Assembly (NCBI GenBank): GCA_022385755.1
Contig: MU278352.1
Span: 310,001 to 374,000, forward strand
DNA length: 64,000 nucleotides
Direction of reading: 5' to 3'
Source of the DNA: Trametopsis cervina
Lineage: Eukaryota > Basidiomycota > Agaricomycetes > Polyporales > Irpicaceae
Shown here: piece after piece, positions 11,406-22,898 of the stretch
How the letters are laid out: every line of letters starts with the position of its first letter
Numbering within the stretch: position 1 is the first letter of the stretch
Position numbers and translations under genes: made by a program
Notes under the pieces: generated by a model
Told to the model about the DNA's origin: nothing
The model's database searches: none
What the model saw: the letters and a program-made list of their open reading frames with translations, nothing else

Positions 11406-11861
11406 TGCAAGAACCAAGTGCACTCTTTGAAGCCCGCCTGGTACTTATGTACCATAGTCTATCATGCACATCGTGACCTCTGTGTGGATTCCAGGCGACA
11501 TCGACGGTCCGGTCGTCCGCCACTTTGAAGTTCGAGAAGCGGTCCTTCCTCTAGTATTCTTACGTTTGAGTTTATAATTGAAGTTGCAATTGAGTAACAG
11601 GGTGCCTGCGCTGTTAGGAAATAAGCTTGCATAGCGCGGGTGCTTCCAGGCCAGAGAGGCAATGCATGAAACCGGAGTCGGCGACGCGCCCAACGCGAGG
11701 TCCCACCCCAAGAATTAGAATCCTGTCATAGACATACGTTTGCGGTATGTTTTGAAGCTAGGAGATCATCGCAGATGTGTCTGAGAGATGTGTATCAACA
11801 GAACAGGTTTGTTGCGCAACAGCAGCAGACATCTGACGAGGAGGGCAGTGGAGGAAACTCG

Positions 11862-11935
11862 CAAGGTGGGAATTCGAACTCCGCGTAGGCACCTGTTCGC
11901 CCAACCGTCCGCTGCACGCTCGTCTCATCACACCA
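11862..11935 (-). ncRNA. tRNA-like / SINE-like Pol III promoter segment
   Basis: On the minus strand a B-box-like GAGTTCGAATTCC (11881-11869) matches the GGTTCGANTCC consensus closely. An A-box-like GAGCGTGCAGCGG (11921-11909) lies 27 bases upstream, similar to TRGCNNAGTGG. The bases between do not fold into a convincing cloverleaf and no anticodon can be assigned. This suggests a tRNA pseudogene or the head of a SINE rather than a working tRNA. Confidence 0.3.
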
Positions 11936-12022
11936 CCACCGCCTTCTCTGCACTCAGCCCCTCAGACGACCTCTCACGTCCCTCCGAACATACCAGAGTC
12001 TCCAGCAGACCTCATAATCACT

Positions 12023-12030
12023 TATAAATA
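12023..12030 (+). promoter_or_regulatory. TATA-like element of Rab11
   Basis: TATAAATA lies about 44 bp upstream of the Rab11 start codon, close for a TATA box but possible with a very short leader. Confidence 0.35.
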
Positions 12031-12073
12031 CCCATCTGAAGCGCTGTTATACGGCTGAGAAATCTAGGCGACT

Positions 12074-13261
12074 ATGAACGATCAGAGCAACTTCGACTAC
12101 TTGTTCAAGGTACGTGGCTCTTATAAGCATGAACAGTCCGAGCAATGTGCTGAGTTACGATGGGATGTGCTATAGGTCGTCCTTATTGGAGACTCCGGAG
12201 TCGGAAAATCGTGAGTGATCATTCGTGTTGCTGCACCGTGCTTCTTGCTCACGTCTACCCCGCAGCAACCGTACGTTATCTCATCCCGCGCGTTTACATT
12301 GACCTGCATCTAACCATCCGCTACCCCTTCATCCTCTAATGTGCTTCAACGTGTCTCTGCGCAGTGCTCTCGCGGTTCACGAGGAATGAATTCAACCTCG
12401 AGTCCAAGTCAACCATCGGTGTGGAGTTCGCAACGAGGTCGTTGGCGATTGACAGCAAGACGGTCAAAGCGCAGATCTGGGATACTGGTGAGTACTTCCG
12501 AGTGTTCTATACGATGCCCTCGTTACCTGGCGGGTATTGGCGTGCCACACTGTGTGCCGTATTACCACCGTCAGGCGCGGGGCCGGAACACACACACACA
12601 CCCGTAACAGCAACTGACTTGGCGTTTTCTACAGCTGGACAGGAGCGTTATCGTGCTATCACATCTGCGTATGTGTCTTCCAAATCTCAACAATCCCCTA
12701 CAGCCCACTAATCAACCGGATTTTCCATATTTACATCTAACACAGCTACTACCGCGGCGCAGTCGGTGCCCTGCTAGTGTACGACATCTCGAAGCACGCC
12801 ACGTACACCAACGTGACACGATGGCTGAAGGAGCTGCGGGACCACGCTGACTCGAACATCGTCATCATGCTCGTCGGGAATAAGAGCGATTTGAAGCATC
12901 TGAGGGCTGTCCCGACGGATGAGGCGAAGGCCTTTGCAGGTGCGTTTCTGGTGGTACTGCGATAATTCCCTGTTTCGCTAACGAAGCGGTACTATAGCGG
13001 AAAATGGACTGTCGTTCATTGAGACGTCAGCGCTGGACGCTTCAAACGTCGAGTCTGCATTCCAGACTATCCTCACCGGTAAGCAACTTGAAGCACTAGC
13101 ATCGCTTTGGTTTTGACGTGTAGGAAACAGACATCTATCGCATCGTGTCGAGCAAGTCGCTCGAACAGTCCTCCGATCCCATCAAGCCCTCCACCGGCGA
13201 CTCCATCACTGTTACGCCTAGTATCGACACCCAAGCGAAACAAGGAAACGGATGCTGCTAG
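12074..13261 (+). CDS. Rab11-type small GTPase (YPT31/32 homologue)
   Basis: Rab11 controls traffic from late Golgi and recycling endosomes to the surface. The protein starts [13 protein letters not shown]-loop GDSGVGKS is followed by [20 protein letters not shown] (switch I), [20 protein letters not shown] (switch II), GNKSDL and ETSALD (base recognition). The C-terminus is GNGCC, a double-geranylgeranylation signal. Eight exons are inferred; exon 2 is 12176-12210, and exon 3 is only five nucleotides, CAACC at 12266-12270, needed to read S-N-L after the P-loop. The last acceptor is taken after GAAACAG so that [11 protein letters not shown] is read, as in Rab11 proteins. Length is about 210 residues, normal for the family. 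Confidence 0.95.
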
Positions 13262-13912
13262 ACGTGCTGAGGAGATGGAGTGGTGTGCCATTGGATGATT
13301 GGCTGGCTGATCTGGATACTGTACATAGTGCATACATGTTTTCTGTTGTAATCTCCTTTTTGTCCTTCTCTACCCGTCTGCCAATTATATAGTCTGTGTT
13401 TATTTTATACCTGCGTGTATCTTGTTGAGTATAAACAAAAAGGAATGAGAAGACAAAAGGTTTGTGAGAGGCACGGCCCATCCGCGCGTACAGACGACTC
13501 GTCCTTATCTCCGAAGACTAACTCGGCGCGTCCTGCAGGTTGCGGAATTGCTTCCCTGGCCAGTCAAGGACGGATTATCCCGGACCAGAGTCACGCCTTG
13601 CGACGCGGTCGGTACTGGGTCACCAAGTTTTCTGGAGGGGACGGTCTTGAACCAGCGCACAGACGAGTGAACCCGTTGTTGATTTAGACCACCTCACATT
13701 CCCGGTTTAGGGCCGCTACAGCCACTAGTCCATGGGACGATGATTTACTGCCGTGGGTTTAGCACTACGATACAGCTCCCAGAGACCATCAAACGTGTGT
13801 AATGCCTCGCTCGCGGCCCAATTAGGTCCGCTCTCGTCCCGTCGTCTACAGAACACGACGCAGACGGGCCCCAGCGTCCAAAGCATCTATCTGTTCTCCC
13901 CCAGCACCCACC
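13262..13912. other. gap between Rab11 and membrane protein gene
   Basis: Rab11 3' region (AT-rich to about 13440), then the promoter of the downstream gene. Open frames near 13415-13687 carry no recognisable motif. No gene seen. Confidence 0.5.
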
Positions 13913-15211
13913 ATGTCAGCCCTACTCGAGCCCGTCGTCCAGTTCTACCGCAATGCCTTGACCCCGGTGCAGCCATTCAGCGAGTGGGTAGGCACGCCCA
14001 TCAGCATGCTCGACCTCGGGGCCGCGTTCCGGCTCTGCCTTGTCCTCCGACAGGTGCGTGAGGCATTGCATGCGAGGCACCTGCAAGAGGCTGCGAAGTC
14101 GGGGAAGGCTAGTGTTGCGAAGGTTGAGTCGCGCTCGTTCGTACGAGAGGCTGCTACGACGTTACTTGTTGTGTACGGTGGCGAGGCAGTAATGGGTGAG
14201 TGAATATTATGTGCTCAGTCGCCCGTGTCTGGGGATATTGCCACGAGCATCTGTTGGTTGGGGGAATGTGGTTTGAGCACTTCAACCTTCGAAATCCGGA
14301 TGGTTTGGCTGTGTACCGTTGTGGAGACAGCGATGAGGTTACACTGCATCTATCGATGTATACAACTTTTGTCTGCACGATGTCAATGAGAACAATTTCG
14401 TTCTAGTATAATGTTATGTATCACTGAGAGTGCAGTCCTCGTCTACATGTGCCTGAAGCTCAGCCCCATGTTATAAACTGTTTCCTAATCATATGCATTA
14501 ACAGCGCCATACCTGGGTATCCCACCATCTTTCATGGTGTCCGGCGTCGTGCCTCTGCTATACATCGCGATGCAAGCCGCCATCGAAAGACTACCCACCG
14601 TACACTCAATGTCCCTCACCAGCGAACTGCCCCTCTCATTCTTCGACGGCATCACCCGTGCATACCTGCTCTGCAACCTCATCCCACCCACCGTCACCGC
14701 CAACTCCTCGACCGCTCTGGCCACCTCGCCCTGGACGCTACTTCTTACATCACTGGTACGTTGGCTTCCCTTCCCCGTCGTATCGTATCGTATCTGTGGA
14801 CATTACATCTTATCGTAACAAAAATAGGTCACCGCCAACGCCGGGTTCTTCTTCACAAATATGTTCTCCTTCCTCCAACCACACGCTCTGAGTCTATCAA
14901 CTCCCCCGGAACTTCTCCCGTACGGCTGGACGACCACCGATTTGTGGTGTGCGCCTCTCATCACGGCCGTCTTCGCTACCCTCACGCACGCCCAGCCATT
15001 TTGGGGGAGCTTGCATGCCGTCTTGTTTGGCTGGCTTGGAGCTGCGTCGCAGGATGCGGAAGGCTTCATCAAGGTCGCGCCGGTGGACGCGGAGTACGCG
15101 CGTGCGTTCTGCGCTGTGCTCCTCGCCGGCTTCTTTTCAACCAGGACGGTCAAGAATTTTGGCGGTCTGGGAGCAATTGCTCCTGTGGAGAAAAGGATCA
15201 AGGTGCAGTAG
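13913..15211 (+). CDS. multi-pass membrane protein of unknown function
   Basis: Three exons: 13913 to about 14194, 14505 to about 14755, and about 14828-15211, joined by GT..AG introns; the first intron (about 310 nt) is long for this genome. The protein is about 305 residues. It has several hydrophobic helices, including FVREAATTLLVVYGGEAVMA, PPSFMVSGVVPLLYIAM, TTDLWCAPLITAVFATLTHA, FWGSLHAVLFGWLGAAS and AFCAVLLAGFFSTRTVKNFG, and a basic C-terminus ending VEKRIKVQ. There is no cleavable signal peptide. The arrangement and Gly-rich YGG and NFGG turns recall TRIC-type cation channels, but no diagnostic motif was found, so no function is given. Confidence 0.75.
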
Positions 15212-16875
15212 ACCTTTGTGGGATGATGCTTGGATAGATGAAGGATTGAAGACGAGCTCACGACCGCGATGATAATGACTATCCATTATACACGGCTAAA
15301 TAGATTGTGTTGTAAATTAATCTGCTTTGCACATTGTTTGTTCTTGGGAGCACGGAATTGGTAGAACAATCTATTGGATAGTATTCAACAAACCATGAGA
15401 TCAGTACATACATGCCAGCCCAGTGTACGGAGGTAATTCAAAATTGGATTACAGAAAGCTCTGTATTCGCGCAGTGACGATTTGGCTCCAATAAATATGA
15501 GAATTTATCTGTACCATAGAATCAGCATGCAACAAACATATAAAACAAACAAGTGTCACTATAAAACACAGAAGCAATATTCAGAACGGTCTCTGTTGAA
15601 CTGCACGGCAAGCTCAATTCCAACCACCCACTTGCGTCCACAGCGCTAACTCATAGCAGGAGTGGGGACGTCACGGTCACGAACGTAACGAATTGCACAT
15701 GCCGCTTATCTCAATACCGGCAATGGCCAGGTCTCTCGTTGCCTCTTCCGCCTCATGCACCTTGCACAACCCTTTCGCATGAACTATGATTCTACCTTAC
15801 TGTATGGCCTCGAAACTGCCCGAATATGCGCTGATGCGTGGGTATCCATGAGTTGCACGCCTTTGCTGCACATGATCAATTCGCCAAGTCCTCAGGATTA
15901 AGTCGGAAATGGGCAGTCGTGCAGTGCAAGCACTTACAAGGTTGATTGTGATAGAATATCAGCTATAGTAGGCACAGCGTGAGCACGAGATGTAGCTGGT
16001 ACATACCTGGTCATTCGCATCTGAACGTATGGAAACGATTGGCTCGGCAGGCTAAAGGACGTACTGAGGGGCTGCCAAAACATGCTTCTAGTTGTATCTG
16101 GTATTAATCGTCCTTGCCACACCTTATCAGCCACAAAGCGAGTAACCAGACGAAGACACACACGGTCAGTTCTGCTCTTTCAAGCCATCTCCCACACTGA
16201 TCCAAATGCAGATCACGCTGCACGCAGCAACTAACTTCTATGAAGTGGGTGGCCCCTAAGATTGAGCCATGCGCCCACATATCGCCCTTCGGCTCGGCAC
16301 AGGCTGTCGCGTGCTGCTCGTCGTCCGACGTTTAACCTCGCATTCCTACTATCGACCCCGAGACAGCCATCTTTGAGGTGCTCTTCATACTTCTGAGATG
16401 TACGTACGCATGGACGATGGGCTGCTTCCTTCGCGACATTGCAACTAATCCGGCACAACCTTAGGAAAAACATGGCCCTTCGTCTGGTGCCGGATGGACG
16501 TGCCACCCTATCGCGTTGCGCTCCCTCGCGCTCCTCATAACAAATCGAGAAGACACTCAGGAACAGCGCGCAGGATACCAGGAACGGACGTCTGCCGATG
16601 TTATGCTCGTCAAATCTCCCGAAGTGGCAGGCCTCCTAAGGCCCAATTTCGTTTGGATCTGGACTCTTGGGTCCTCACACTTCATGAAGTTGCTTGGACG
16701 ACCACAAGCTCGCCTCTCCGGCACGTCCACGGCATGCCGTTCAACACACGTTCAAAGAGCAGGTGTCCAACCTTGTTTTACAACTTTAGCCCATAAATTT
16801 CGTTTTGCTGTATTATCAGCACAACATAAAAGCTCAGTGAATGTGAGGTATGTCTTCACCCCCCAACAGCCCGCC
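15212..16875. other. 1.66 kb without a recognised gene
   Basis: AT-rich from 15270 to about 15620, then ordinary composition. Both strands were read. The minus-strand frames near 15934-16161 and 16231-16506 and the plus-strand frame from 16494 lack motifs and supported splicing. An element reading CATAAAAGC near 16825 may be the TATA-like promoter of the PL14 gene. Confidence 0.45.
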
Positions 16876-17908
16876 ATGTTCTCTACTCACCGCTCCTCTC
16901 TTGCGCTAGCTCTCACTCTCGCGGTCCAGGCTGCTTTGCCGCAGTTGGCCTCCGCCTCCACCACCATCTCGAGCGCCCTCTTCCCCGTCTCTCCACAGCT
17001 CCAACACTGGACCACCTCCACCTCCATCTCTGGCGCTCTCCCTCTGTCAGACGCTACCTTCCGTCCCCACAACCAGATATCCGCTCTCCCACACCCCTAC
17101 GTTAAAGCTCCCGATGGAGAGCTCTCCATGCAAGCGTTCTTCCCCGCTGGCTCGTACAACTTCCAAAACTCCCCTCAGGGAGGGTTCTCATTCTACGCGC
17201 CGGGGCCCGCCAGCGTCGACCTCACCACGGCCAAAGAGGTCACCTTCGGATACACAGCCTATTTCCCCTCCGGCTTCAACTTTGTGAAGGGTGGCAAAGT
17301 GCCCGGTCTCTGTATGTACCCCACCGCAGTATCATCTCTAATTTTTATTAATAAATATTGGCAATAGACGGTGGCAACAGCGACAGCGAGGCCCTATCCT
17401 GCTCCGGAGGACGACGAGACGACGGTTGCTGGTCGTCTCGCCTAATGTGGCGTACAAGCGGCGCAGGCGAACTCTACACCTACCTCCCGCCCGATTTCAC
17501 ACAAAACCAGGTGGTGTGCAACATCCCGCCGTTCTCGACATGCAACGACGTATACGGCGCGTCCATCGGGCGCGGCTCGTTCTCGTGGAAGACGGGCGGA
17601 CGGACGACGATCGCACAACGTCTGAGACTGAACGACGCGGGCCAGGCGAACGGCGAGCTCCAGCTGTTCGTCGGCGGCAAGAGCGTGATCAACGTCGGAG
17701 GATTGGTGATCTCGAATAGCTCGGCTGGGCGTATTCGCGGGATGCAGTTCCAGACGTTCTTTGGAGGTATGTTGGCGTTTCTTGGGAGAAAACGTGTGGC
17801 TGATTCAAGTGAAAATTTGCCACAGGCTCCGATTCGTCGTGGGCGTCGCCTACTGACCAATACGTGTGGTTCTCAGATTTCTCCGTAGCCATCACAGAGT
17901 TACTGTGA
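16876..17908 (+). CDS. secreted polysaccharide lyase family 14 protein
   Basis: Three exons from ATG at 16876 to TGA at 17906. A signal peptide is evident (LALALTLAVQAALPQLASAS). The mature part has the PL14 beta-jelly-roll pattern: VTFGYTAYFPSGFNFVKGGK, PGLYGGNSDSEALSCSGGRR, LMWRTSGAGELYTYLP, YGASIGRGSFSWKTGGRTT, RLNDAGQANGELQLFVGG, MQFQTFFGGSDSSWASPTDQ and YVWFSDFSV. Introns follow PGL and FFG and keep the frame. Family members cleave uronic-acid-containing polysaccharides (alginate, glucuronan) by beta-elimination. For basidiomycete members the natural substrate is mostly untested, so it is left open. An upstream in-frame ATG is ignored because it would bury the signal peptide. Confidence 0.9.
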
Positions 17909-18511
17909 CCGCTTTATAGTGTTTGAATAGAAGTCGTGTACTTTATTTGTAGGCTTTATGTTTTTGTGTTATATCTCTCACGAAGTTATGCGGAATAGCG
18001 GAAGATCGCACTTATTATTTTATATATTTCAAGGCTTTGCGGCTCACCAGGTGTGAGCTTTTCTTGTACGGCGCTCACTTACGAAGAATGGAGTTGACAT
18101 TTACCGGGCGTATTCGCACGTGTCCAAGTCTACTGCGTGACGAACTTACAGTATTCCTAAATGTTTGTAATCGGCGTCCAGTACTCAGCATGCCATGCCA
18201 GGCAAGTCTGCGCAAGATACTGCGGAAAGTAGGCACTGGTTGGATATTAATCACTTCACCATCACACGCCTGGCATGAAGCATCCGAGCAACGTGTGCCG
18301 ATAAACGAGAAAGCTGCATGTTTAATTTGCATATCGTTAGGCTCAGCAGCAAATGACACAACGTTGTGCAGACCAAATGAATTGTGCGAACGCAATACCG
18401 CATTTCCATTGGGGCAAGTCAGTACAGTACGAAAAACAACGAAGAACGGTACACATGATTGCAGACTTTGATGTCTGCGCAGCAATTTGAACGTAACTAG
18501 GGGTCTCGGTT
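17909..18511. other. convergent gap between PL14 gene and CWC22
   Basis: 600 bp of 3' flanks. It is AT-rich from 17930 to 18030. Frames of about 145 codons on both strands between 18037 and 18515 have no motif and overlap each other; no gene called. Confidence 0.5.
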
Positions 18512-21296
18512 TCAACGACGAGAGTCACGCCCGCCATAGCGTTCTCGTGAGACAGAGCGATCATCCCGACGACGATAGTCGTCCCTAGCTCTCGGCCTAT
18601 CCTTACCCCTGTAATCGTCTCCACGGCGAGAGTCGAAGTCGTCTCGGCCACCTCGACCGACGTCGCGCCTGGGCGGCGGGCTGACAGAGCGTGTTGGAGA
18701 GCGGGCGCGCCGCGAACGCGGAGGAGGCGACGGGGATGGAGAAGGAGGTAATCGTGGGCGTCGGCCAGCATCGCGTCTGTCTGGACTATGATCTCTCCGA
18801 TGAGGAGGAGAGTCACGCGACTTGTAGCGACTGTCCTCCTTGTCTCGCCTTCTGTCATCGTCTCTTTTTCGTATCGGCGATGGTGAACGGCGGGTTGCCC
18901 GCGGAGGAGGGGATCGCGATACATCCCGTCGTTCTCTTGGTGGTGGGGAGCGACGGCGAGGTCGAGACGAATGTCGGGACGAGGCCGACCGAGAATCAGA
19001 GTCCGAATCCGAAGAATCTGAATCCGAGTCTGAATCCGAGTCGCTGTCCGACGAGTCCGAGTCTGAGGAAGATGACTCGGCCTCAAGCATGGCACGCCTC
19101 TGCTCCATGATGATACGGGGAGCGTTCTGGGGAAACAGTGAGCGGATTGAACACATATCAGAGCTTGATGGAACACGAACCTTCAGGTATTCACGCATTT
19201 CCTCGGTGACCACGCCTAATCCGATACTTGTCAAGTAGTTGATGGCGAAACGAGTGTTCTTCGGGTTGTCGAGGGGGAACATGCCACTGCAGCACCTCTT
19301 CACTTCATCGTCCTTGAAGCGCTCAGCAATGGTCTTCAGACCCATGGACTCTGACATCTCGTTGAGCATTATCTTAATGAAGATACGACTACTGGAGGTA
19401 GTGTCGTCTTCGGTCAGCTTGATGCTTTCCATCACTGCCCAGGAGACGGAGTCCGTGGCAAGCAAGTGTCCGAAGAAGCGAGCGATGTTGCGAAGCCTGT
19501 TTGTCTCGTATCGATGGATGGTGGTGTAGTAGTTGGTGAACGCTTCCTCGAAGCCTTCATTCCAAACACGGTTGAGTTTGCAGAACCGTTCACCGATGAG
19601 CCCGTAGAAGGTCGAATAAGATCTTTCTTGAGAGCAACACTCGATAATCATGTTGCAAAGCTCGACCTGATTAATATTAACCTTTTCAGCGAGAGTCTAG
19701 TAAGTAAGAATACGAACACACATACTTCCTGACCTTCCTTCAACTGGACTTTCAGCAGCTTATGAACCGCTTCCTCGTAATTCAGCGCGTTCATTATCGT
19801 GAGATAGATCACTCGGCGCAGGTTGACAAGGTTGGTCTCGGTCCGATCCTCAATCCCTTCCTTTGTTTCCACTATCGTGGCACTCAGCATTTTGTCAACG
19901 TGAGACATACCGAAACACTTACCCTCCTCCTCTTCATCCTCCTCTCCCTCTTCAGAGCTCGATTCGTCTTCGTCGTCTGAGCCCTCTCCCAATATCTCGG
20001 CCTTAATGGCTTTGTAGCGCTCCTCGTTCTCTTCGTACTTCGCGTCAAACTTGAAGATGTCTGCGTCATATTGTCAGCATTTTCATCGTGATAGAAGCAA
20101 GGTGCACGCACTAAGGCCTTCCTGAACCTGCAACTCATCCTCCAAGGATATTTGGTGCGTAATCTGCTCGTCCTCCTCGACTAGATCCAGACCCTCCGGG
20201 ATGATTGGATTGTCCTTGTATTTGTCCTTGCGAACTTGCATGAGGACTTCTATCATGTACTGCACACGGTGGCTGATGGAGCCCTCGTTCAGTACAGCAC
20301 GGAAACGTTCGAATACCGAAGCGTTCGCCTTCGGCGCGTTCTCAGTCAGAAACGCACCAACCTCACGCATGAAGCCGACTGCTATTTCGATAGAGTCGTC
20401 TGTGGGACGCTCCAGGAGCAAAATAAGGATTTGCAGCGCAATGATTTCGTTGGCCACCTGTTGGTTAACTAGGTGGGCAAGGAAGGTTGTGGTCGAATGA
20501 CAAACAATCTACAGATGCATCAATATCGTTGTTTCCGCAAACATTGTCATGATGTCGTACCTTATCATTCCTTTTGAACGACCTGCGGAACTGGCTGATA
20601 AGCCGAGTGACAACAAGCTCTCCGACTTGAGGGAGTTTGGTGTTTATGATGGCCACCAATGCAGCGAAAACGGGTGTGAACGGCAAACTAGCAGATTGCG
20701 CCTTCATGACACTCCTAGCAAATAGACCACGACCACGGATGAGGTTCTCTGAGAAGAGTTCAGGGACAACCATTTTGATGTTCTGGACGTTGACTCGATT
20801 GACAATACCAGTGATGGACTTGCGCAGCGCGTCCCAGGAGAGTCGCTGGTACTCTTGGCTGGACTTGTCCTTGGAAGCTGCTTCCTGCAGTGCTCGTAGA
20901 CGAGCGGGGGGCATGTACACGCCTCCCGACCGTGTGTTCGTAAGCTTCGCAAATTCAGCCTTCGCGTCGAACAGTGGATCCTTCCCCTTGTCATTTTCCT
21001 TCTTCTCCAACTTCTCCAACTCCATTGCGGCTACACGCGCCGCCAACCCCTTCTCCCTCTCGGCGCGACGGACAGGGTCAACATCATTGATTCGTGGAAC
21101 ATCCACTACGCGACTCTGCACTGGTGGTGAAACCGAACGGCGACGATTGTGAGGGGGTTCGTCAGAAGGACCCGGCGAAAGCGACCTGCAATATCGTCAT
21201 TCATTGGCTCACACCGTGGGTGAGCAAGAAAACAACGTACCTCTTCCGCTTGGAAATAGGGCTATCTGCCCCAGACATGCTTGCTTCGGTGGCCAT
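18512..21296 (-). CDS. CWC22: pre-mRNA-splicing factor CWC22
   Basis: CWC22 recruits eIF4A3 to the spliceosome for exon-junction complex deposition and is needed for splicing. Order from 21296: MATEASMSGADSPISKRKR with an SR-rich leader; the MIF4G domain from YMPPARLRAL through LSWDALRKSITGIVNRVN, FTPVFAALVAIINTKLPQVG, LISQFRRSFKRNDK, ALQILILLLERPTDDSIEIA and EGLDLVEEDEQITHQISLED; an acidic linker (GEGSDDEDESSSEEGEEDE); the MA3 domain with LRRVIYLTIMNALNYEEAVH, YGLIGERFCKLNRVWNEGFE and RLRNIARFFGHLLATDSVSW; and a long tail of Asp-Ser repeats followed by RS/RP-rich sequence to RDSRR and the stop. About six exons are seen, and total length is about 850 residues. Divergent from the LACTB2-like gene. 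Confidence 0.94.
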
Positions 21297-21629
21297 AGCC
21301 TTACTTTCTTCAGGAGTATAGTATAGTGGTGGCGAGCACAGAAGTGCAGCGCTAAACGGCGCTGGCTGCGAGCGCTCATTACCTTCATTGCTGAGTACGA
21401 ATTGTCATTACCTCGATTGAAACACCGAAACCGTTCCCAGGTAAGCGGTGTTTATCACAGTAAGCACTGGCCACACCGAGTAGCCAATGCAATGCGTTTG
21501 CACATGCTCGAAATCATGTCATCGCGCCCAGTAGCCTGAACGCAATACGATGCCAAAGTAGACTAAAGACCCCGGTTCGCTGCGCAGGCTTGCTCCTGAA
21601 CATCGACGAACGAAACGCGCTGAGCAACA
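21297..21629. promoter_or_regulatory. shared promoter region of CWC22 and the LACTB2-like gene
   Basis: 333 bp separate two divergent start codons, so this must hold both promoters. No TATA box is evident on either side. Confidence 0.5.
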
Positions 21630-22782
21630 ATGGCAGAGCTAACAGTGCTCCCAAGTATCGCCAGGGTGCGTCTTTCAAGCCGGAATAGAGGACTTAATAC
21701 TGATATTCGCGCAACACAGTTGAGTAAGAATGTAGTACGAATTCTCAGTCAGGTAAATATTTACAGTCGATGTGTAGATCATAACTGATGCGTGTCTACG
21801 CACAGAACGGTGGACCCCTAACTTTACAAGGTAGTGCTACTGTCCACGCCGTGATAGAACTTCTTTAATCGAACACATTCAAGGCACAAATACCTACTTG
21901 ATTGGTCAAACCAACCCGTACATTCTTGTGGATACCGGGGAGGGACGCGAGGCATATATCCCCCTACTTGAAGAAGCCTTGAAGGAACCAGGCGTGGACG
22001 TTGTTGCCAATCAACCAGACATATCCGACATTATTCTCACCCATAAACACCACGATCACGTCAATGGTCTTCCTTCCGTGTTATCTTTGCTACGGAAGCT
22101 TTGGGACGAACGTAACCCCGGTATTCCATACACTGCACCACGGCTTCACAAGTTCCCTCTCGTGACTGCTGAGGTTGAGAAAGTCTTGGCCTCCCTACCG
22201 TCAGGATCTTTCACCCCATCTCCCTCCGGTTCCATTTTGCACGATCTTCGAGAAGGGCAGACTTTCGATGTAACTCAGACTTCTCCTACCTCCCCTCTCG
22301 AAGTTATACATACCCCGGGTCACACTACAGACTCACTGTGTCTCTACTTCGCTGTGGACAGCGCTCTGTTCACAGCAGAGACTGTTCTCGGAGAAGGCAC
22401 ATCGGTATTTGAGGATCTATGGACCTACATGGGTACTCTACGCAAGCTTATCGACTTCAAGACCACCGTTTCAGGGGAGCAGAGATATACCATCCTCTAT
22501 CCCGGTCACGGGCCCGTTGCCCCTCATGACTTTGTCGATACATACCTTCGCCATCGAATCGAGCGCGAGAACCAAGTGCTCAGCTCAGTGCAGGCGGATG
22601 CCCCCTCCGGGGAGGATTGGTCAACCTGGACTTTGACGAAGAATATCTACGCGAAGTATCCTGAGCATCTCTGGCCAGCCGCTGCACGGGGCGTTGATTT
22701 ACACCTTCAGAAGCTGGTGACCGATGGTAAAGTGCAGCGACTTAGTGGAGAGGGGCGCGACACTACGTGGAAGGTTGTATGA
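21630..22782 (+). CDS. metallo-beta-lactamase fold hydrolase, LACTB2-like
   Basis: Starts MAELTVLPSIAR. Four small 5' exons join to give LSKNVVRILSQ, NGGPLTLQ and GTNTYLIGQTNPYILVDTGE. The last exon is long. The zinc-binding motif HxHxDH appears as ILTHKHHDHVNG. Further ligands are in VIHTPGHTTDSLCLYF and LFTAETVLGEG, and the C-terminal His in YPGHGPVA. The C-terminal winged-helix part (LWPAAARGVDLHLQKLVTDG, then KVQRL) is typical of LACTB2. Human LACTB2 is an endoribonuclease, while some fungal relatives hydrolyse polyketide thioesters. No polyketide synthase is nearby, so the RNase/housekeeping option is favoured, by inference. Confidence 0.88.
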
Positions 22783-22898
22783 TCGATAAAGGAAATCTAT
22801 GGGGGGCAGCTTGTATTACATAAATTAGGGGTATCTCGCCATGTACATGCAGAATATCGTTACGACATTACGGCATAAGATAGTGTGGTGGTATGTTT

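Larger units (their letters stand above)
11406..12073. other. gap between mutarotase-like gene and Rab11
   Basis: The two genes are divergent, so their promoters share this 670 bp. It contains a Pol III internal-promoter-like segment (11862-11935, minus) and a TATA-like element just before Rab11. No protein-coding exon was recognised. Confidence 0.5.

Noticed and set aside
12588..12602. CA repeat inside a Rab11 intron
   Set aside because: A very short dinucleotide run of a kind common in introns; not informative.
18037..18515. Overlapping frames of about 145 codons on both strands after the PL14 gene
   Set aside because: Each mirrors the other, with no motif, no signal peptide and no splice support; treated as chance frames.
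18990..19100. Plus-strand ESE/SES-rich frame opposite CWC22
   Set aside because: It is the complement of the Asp-Ser repeat of the CWC22 tail, a low-complexity shadow.
21630..22782. LACTB2-like gene as part of a polyketide cluster
   Set aside because: Some fungal relatives act as thioesterases for polyketide synthases, but no synthase, transporter or tailoring gene lies nearby; the neighbours are housekeeping genes.
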